Shown: positions 6,015 to 7,683 of the stretch, in pieces
How positions within the stretch are numbered: the first letter of the stretch is position 1
Layout: each line of letters begins with the position of its first letter
Origin: Flavobacteriaceae bacterium
GTDB taxonomy: Bacteria; Bacteroidota; Bacteroidia; Flavobacteriales; Flavobacteriaceae
Length of the DNA stretch: 7,683 nt
Reading direction: 5' to 3'
Assembly (NCBI GenBank): GCA_016763595.1
Contig: JAESTN010000206.1
Span: forward strand, 1 to 7,683
Notes under the pieces: model-generated
Database searches by the model: none
Seen by the model: only the letters and a program-made list of their open reading frames with translations
What the model was told of the DNA's origin: nothing
Made by a program: the position numbers and the translations under genes

Positions 6015-6019
6015 TTTTT

Positions 6020-6112
6020 TTAAGGTTTCAAAATGTGATGCCAAGGCAGGCCTAATTGTTGGTATTCTTTATCTGGTTCTAGCCAAGTAGAATCCTTGGA
6101 AATATGTGTTAC
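6020..6112 (-). pseudogene. Possible coding remnant, 30 codons, no start
   Basis: The minus strand is open from 6112 to a TAA at 6020-6022 and is bounded upstream by a TGA. It encodes a Trp- and charge-rich tail that includes STWLEPDKEYQQLGLPWHH. That composition is unusual for random AT-rich DNA and reads like the C-terminus of a real protein. There is no start codon and no recognised family, so it may be a gene fragment or chance. Confidence 0.28.
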
Positions 6113-6130
6113 TCAAAAAATGATTCATAA

Positions 6131-6292
6131 GGCAATACTTGTACTGAAATTGTCAAAATAATTAGTCAACTTGATGCTGTTTCTATGTTAGAGTCCACGC
6201 CATTTTTTTTGGATGTATTGCGTGTTTTAATAGTAGAGAATAGTAAAGTTGCAGGAAAGCGTGTTTATACTCATTTTGGAGAAGGTGATTAG
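6131..6292 (+). pseudogene. Possible coding remnant or small gene, 53 codons
   Basis: The plus strand is open from 6131, just after a TAA, to a TAG at 6290-6292. The only internal ATG, at 6185, would give 35 residues. The translation contains ISQLDAVSMLESTPFFLDVL and then VAGKRVYTHFGEGD, a balanced, protein-like composition. No family is recognised. It could be the 3' end of a deleted gene or a small protein. Confidence 0.3.
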
Positions 6293-6351
6293 ACGAGTGG
6301 TTCAGACATCAATTTCTTTTATATCCATATCAATTTTAAGTTTTTAAAAAT

Positions 6352-6382
6352 TTGATAATTCTTCTTTGGAGTTGTATTTTTA
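6352..6382 (+). promoter_or_regulatory. Weak candidate promoter of yaaA
   Basis: TTG at 6352-6354 is followed after 20 bases by TATTTTTA at 6375-6382, one mismatch from TAnnTTTG. This lies 21 bases before the yaaA start. AT-richness makes such matches common. Confidence 0.28.
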
Positions 6383-6403
6383 CTTCATTAAGAAAATAGA
6401 AAA

Positions 6404-7162
6404 ATGAAAATCATTATATCTCCAGCAAAATCTTTAGATTTTGAAACTCCAGTAGCAACAAGTTTACATACACAACCACAATTTTTAGAAGAGTCAATAA
6501 AGCTAAACAAGAAATTAAAAACCTTGTCTAGAAAGAAGATTGCAGAATTTATGAGTATTTCTAAAGACTTGGCAGCGCTGAATTATGAGCGGAACCAAAA
6601 TTGGAGTTTGCCGTTTACAACCGAAAATGCGAAACAAGCGATTTTTGCATTTACAGGAGAAGTTTTTAGAGGAATTGATGTGACTACTTTAGAAGCTGCA
6701 AAATTACCAGTATTGCAAGATCGTTTGCGAATACTATCGGGATTGTATGGTTTGCTAAAACCATTAGATTTAATGCAAGCCTATCGTCTAGAAATGGGTA
6801 AAAAATTAAAGGTTGGTAGCACTGAAAACTTATACAAGTTCTGGGGAGATAAGATAGCCAATGCTTTAAATGAAGAATTAGCAGACAATGATTTGTTGGT
6901 GAATTTAGCAAGCTCAGAATATTTTAAGGCCGTGAATCAAAAAGTATTAAAAGTACCCATGATTACTCCGGTATTTAAAGATTTTAAAAACGGACAGTAT
7001 AAAACGATTATGACCTTTGCTAAAAAAGCACGTGGATTGATGGTGCGTTATATTATAGATAACAATATTACTACTATTGAAGGCATAAAAGGATTTAATA
7101 TTGATAACTATCGGTTTTCTGAAGAGATGTCTACAGAAACAGAGTTATTTTTTACGAGATAA
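6404..7162 (+). CDS. yaaA: Peroxide stress protein YaaA (DUF328/UPF0246)
   Basis: Cytoplasmic protein of 252 residues, full family length. Family signatures run the whole length: the start MKIIISPAKSLDF, FTGEVFRGID at 83-92, LRILSGLYGLLKPLDLMQAY at 108-127 with RLEMG after it, FWGDK at 146-150, LVNLASSEYF at 165-174, then ITPVFKDFKNG at 187-197 and FAKKARGLMVRYII at 205-218. In E. coli YaaA is induced by OxyR and limits intracellular free iron and oxidative DNA damage during peroxide stress; a DNA-binding activity has been reported for the fold. No OxyR-like site is recognisable here. Start ATG at 6404 gives the exact family N-terminus. Its stop TAA overlaps the ATG of the following acetyltransferase gene, implying a two-gene operon. 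Confidence 0.96.
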   Translation: MKIIISPAKSLDFETPVATSLHTQPQFLEESIKLNKKLKTLSRKKIAEFMSISKDLAALNYERNQNWSLPFTTENAKQAIFAFTGEVFRGIDVTTLEAAKLPVLQDRLRILSGLYGLLKPLDLMQAYRLEMGKKLKVGSTENLYKFWGDKIANALNEELADNDLLVNLASSEYFKAVNQKVLKVPMITPVFKDFKNGQYKTIMTFAKKARGLMVRYIIDNNITTIEGIKGFNIDNYRFSEEMSTETELFFTR

Positions 7163-7674
7163 TGCAAATTAGAGAAGCACATACAAATGATGCCGAGATT
7201 GTTTCTCAATTAGCAATAACAACTTTCGATGAAACATTTGGACACTTATTTAATGACCGACAAGTATTACTAGATTATTTTGAACGTACATTTTCTCAAG
7301 AGAAAATGCGGGATAGCATTCAAAAAGAAAACAATGCTTTTTGGTTGGTTTTTGTTGATGGAAAGCCAGTAGCTTATGCCAAACTAAAATTGAATTCACG
7401 GTCTAAATTTGTATATGCAAATAAGGTTTCTCAATTGCAAAAAATTTATGTTCTTAAAGAGTTCTTGTCTATGAAAATTGGCTTGAAATTACAACGTACT
7501 TTATTGCAAAGAGCTGTGGATTATGGGAGTGAGCAAATCTGGCTATCTGTTTTTATAGAAAATAAAAGAGCAATCAACTTTTATTTAAAAAATGATTTTA
7601 CAGAAGTAGGTGCACATCAATTCCAAATAGGGAAATATAGTTTCGACTTTATTGCAATGAGTAAGGTTTTGTAA
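7162..7674 (+). CDS. GNAT-family N-acetyltransferase (PaiA-like)
   Basis: Cytoplasmic acetyl-CoA-dependent acyltransferase of 170 residues, complete. The fold starts with MQIREAHTNDAEIVSQLA, the usual GNAT beta1-alpha1. Motif A is KIYVLKEF at 94-101 followed by LSMKIGLKL at 102-110; the acetyl-CoA loop normally reads like GKGIG or GKKIG, and here Ser and Met replace the first Gly and Lys. Motif B is IWLSVFIENKRAINFYLKND at 126-145, with the Asn-Ala-Phe-Tyr pattern of active members. N-terminal TFDETFGHLF and overall length resemble PaiA-type polyamine acetyltransferases, but the substrate cannot be assigned. The ATG overlaps the yaaA stop as TAATG without a Shine-Dalgarno, so translation is probably coupled to yaaA. 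Confidence 0.9.
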   Translation: MQIREAHTNDAEIVSQLAITTFDETFGHLFNDRQVLLDYFERTFSQEKMRDSIQKENNAFWLVFVDGKPVAYAKLKLNSRSKFVYANKVSQLQKIYVLKEFLSMKIGLKLQRTLLQRAVDYGSEQIWLSVFIENKRAINFYLKNDFTEVGAHQFQIGKYSFDFIAMSKVL

Positions 7675-7683
7675 CCTGTTTAA

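Larger units (their letters stand above)
5958..6403. other. 446-bp gap without an intact gene
   Basis: This divergent intergenic stretch separates the minus-strand desaturase gene from plus-strand yaaA. It holds candidate promoters at both ends and two short open stretches on opposite strands listed separately. I see no RNA gene, terminator hairpin or repeat. Its length is large compared with the other gaps here and fits loss of one or more genes. Confidence 0.6.

Noticed and set aside
6684..6911. 75-codon minus-strand frame inside yaaA
   Set aside because: Antisense to a highly conserved gene and without family features.
1..7683. CRISPR array, tRNA, rRNA, toxin-antitoxin or phage-defence system
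   Set aside because: No direct-repeat array, cloverleaf, rRNA-like stretch or recognisable defence domain was found; most genes are ordinary chromosomal families.

Overview
The window looks like chromosomal DNA of a Bacteroidota member, most likely family Flavobacteriaceae. It is AT-rich and its genes lack Shine-Dalgarno sequences. Upstream regions carry near matches to the flavobacterial -7 element TAnnTTTG. The gene content (DUF2652, a flavobacterial-type RluD, a WYL regulator beside a VOC protein) also fits. The genus cannot be read from the sequence.

Layout, left to right. (1) 14-1057, plus strand: an RluD-type 23S rRNA pseudouridine synthase. Its ATG overlaps an in-frame TAA that may be the stop of an upstream gene. 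A strong bidirectional terminator follows at 1100-1142. (2) 1156-3974, minus strand, transcribed right to left: a VOC/glyoxalase-fold protein, a DeoR-type HTH plus WYL regulator, a DUF1801 protein, and a DUF2652 protein with a cyclase-like N-terminus and an SRPBCC-like C-terminus. Between the VOC gene and the regulator lies a non-coding 171-bp imperfect palindrome with 22-bp terminal inverted repeats, which looks like a MITE. A second, tight palindrome covers the regulator's promoter. (3) 4125-4838, minus: an unrecognised secreted protein with two equally spaced cysteine pairs. (4) 5055-5957, minus: a membrane-bound di-iron sterol desaturase/fatty acid hydroxylase family enzyme, with a candidate terminator directly after it. 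(5) 5958-6403: a 446-bp gap with no intact gene but two short open stretches that resemble coding remnants. (6) 6404-7674, plus: yaaA and a GNAT acetyltransferase, translationally coupled by a TAATG overlap.

How the genes may work together: rluD is housekeeping, yaaA is a peroxide/iron stress gene, and the GNAT is probably co-translated with it. The VOC-WYL-DUF1801-DUF2652 block is the only accessory-looking group. It could be a small regulated unit, but nothing seen in the sequence fixes its ligand or substrate. I found no CRISPR array, tRNA, rRNA, phage gene or recognisable defence system. The most notable items are the MITE-like element, the palindrome at the regulator promoter, and the cyclase-like DUF2652 protein with partly altered catalytic positions.
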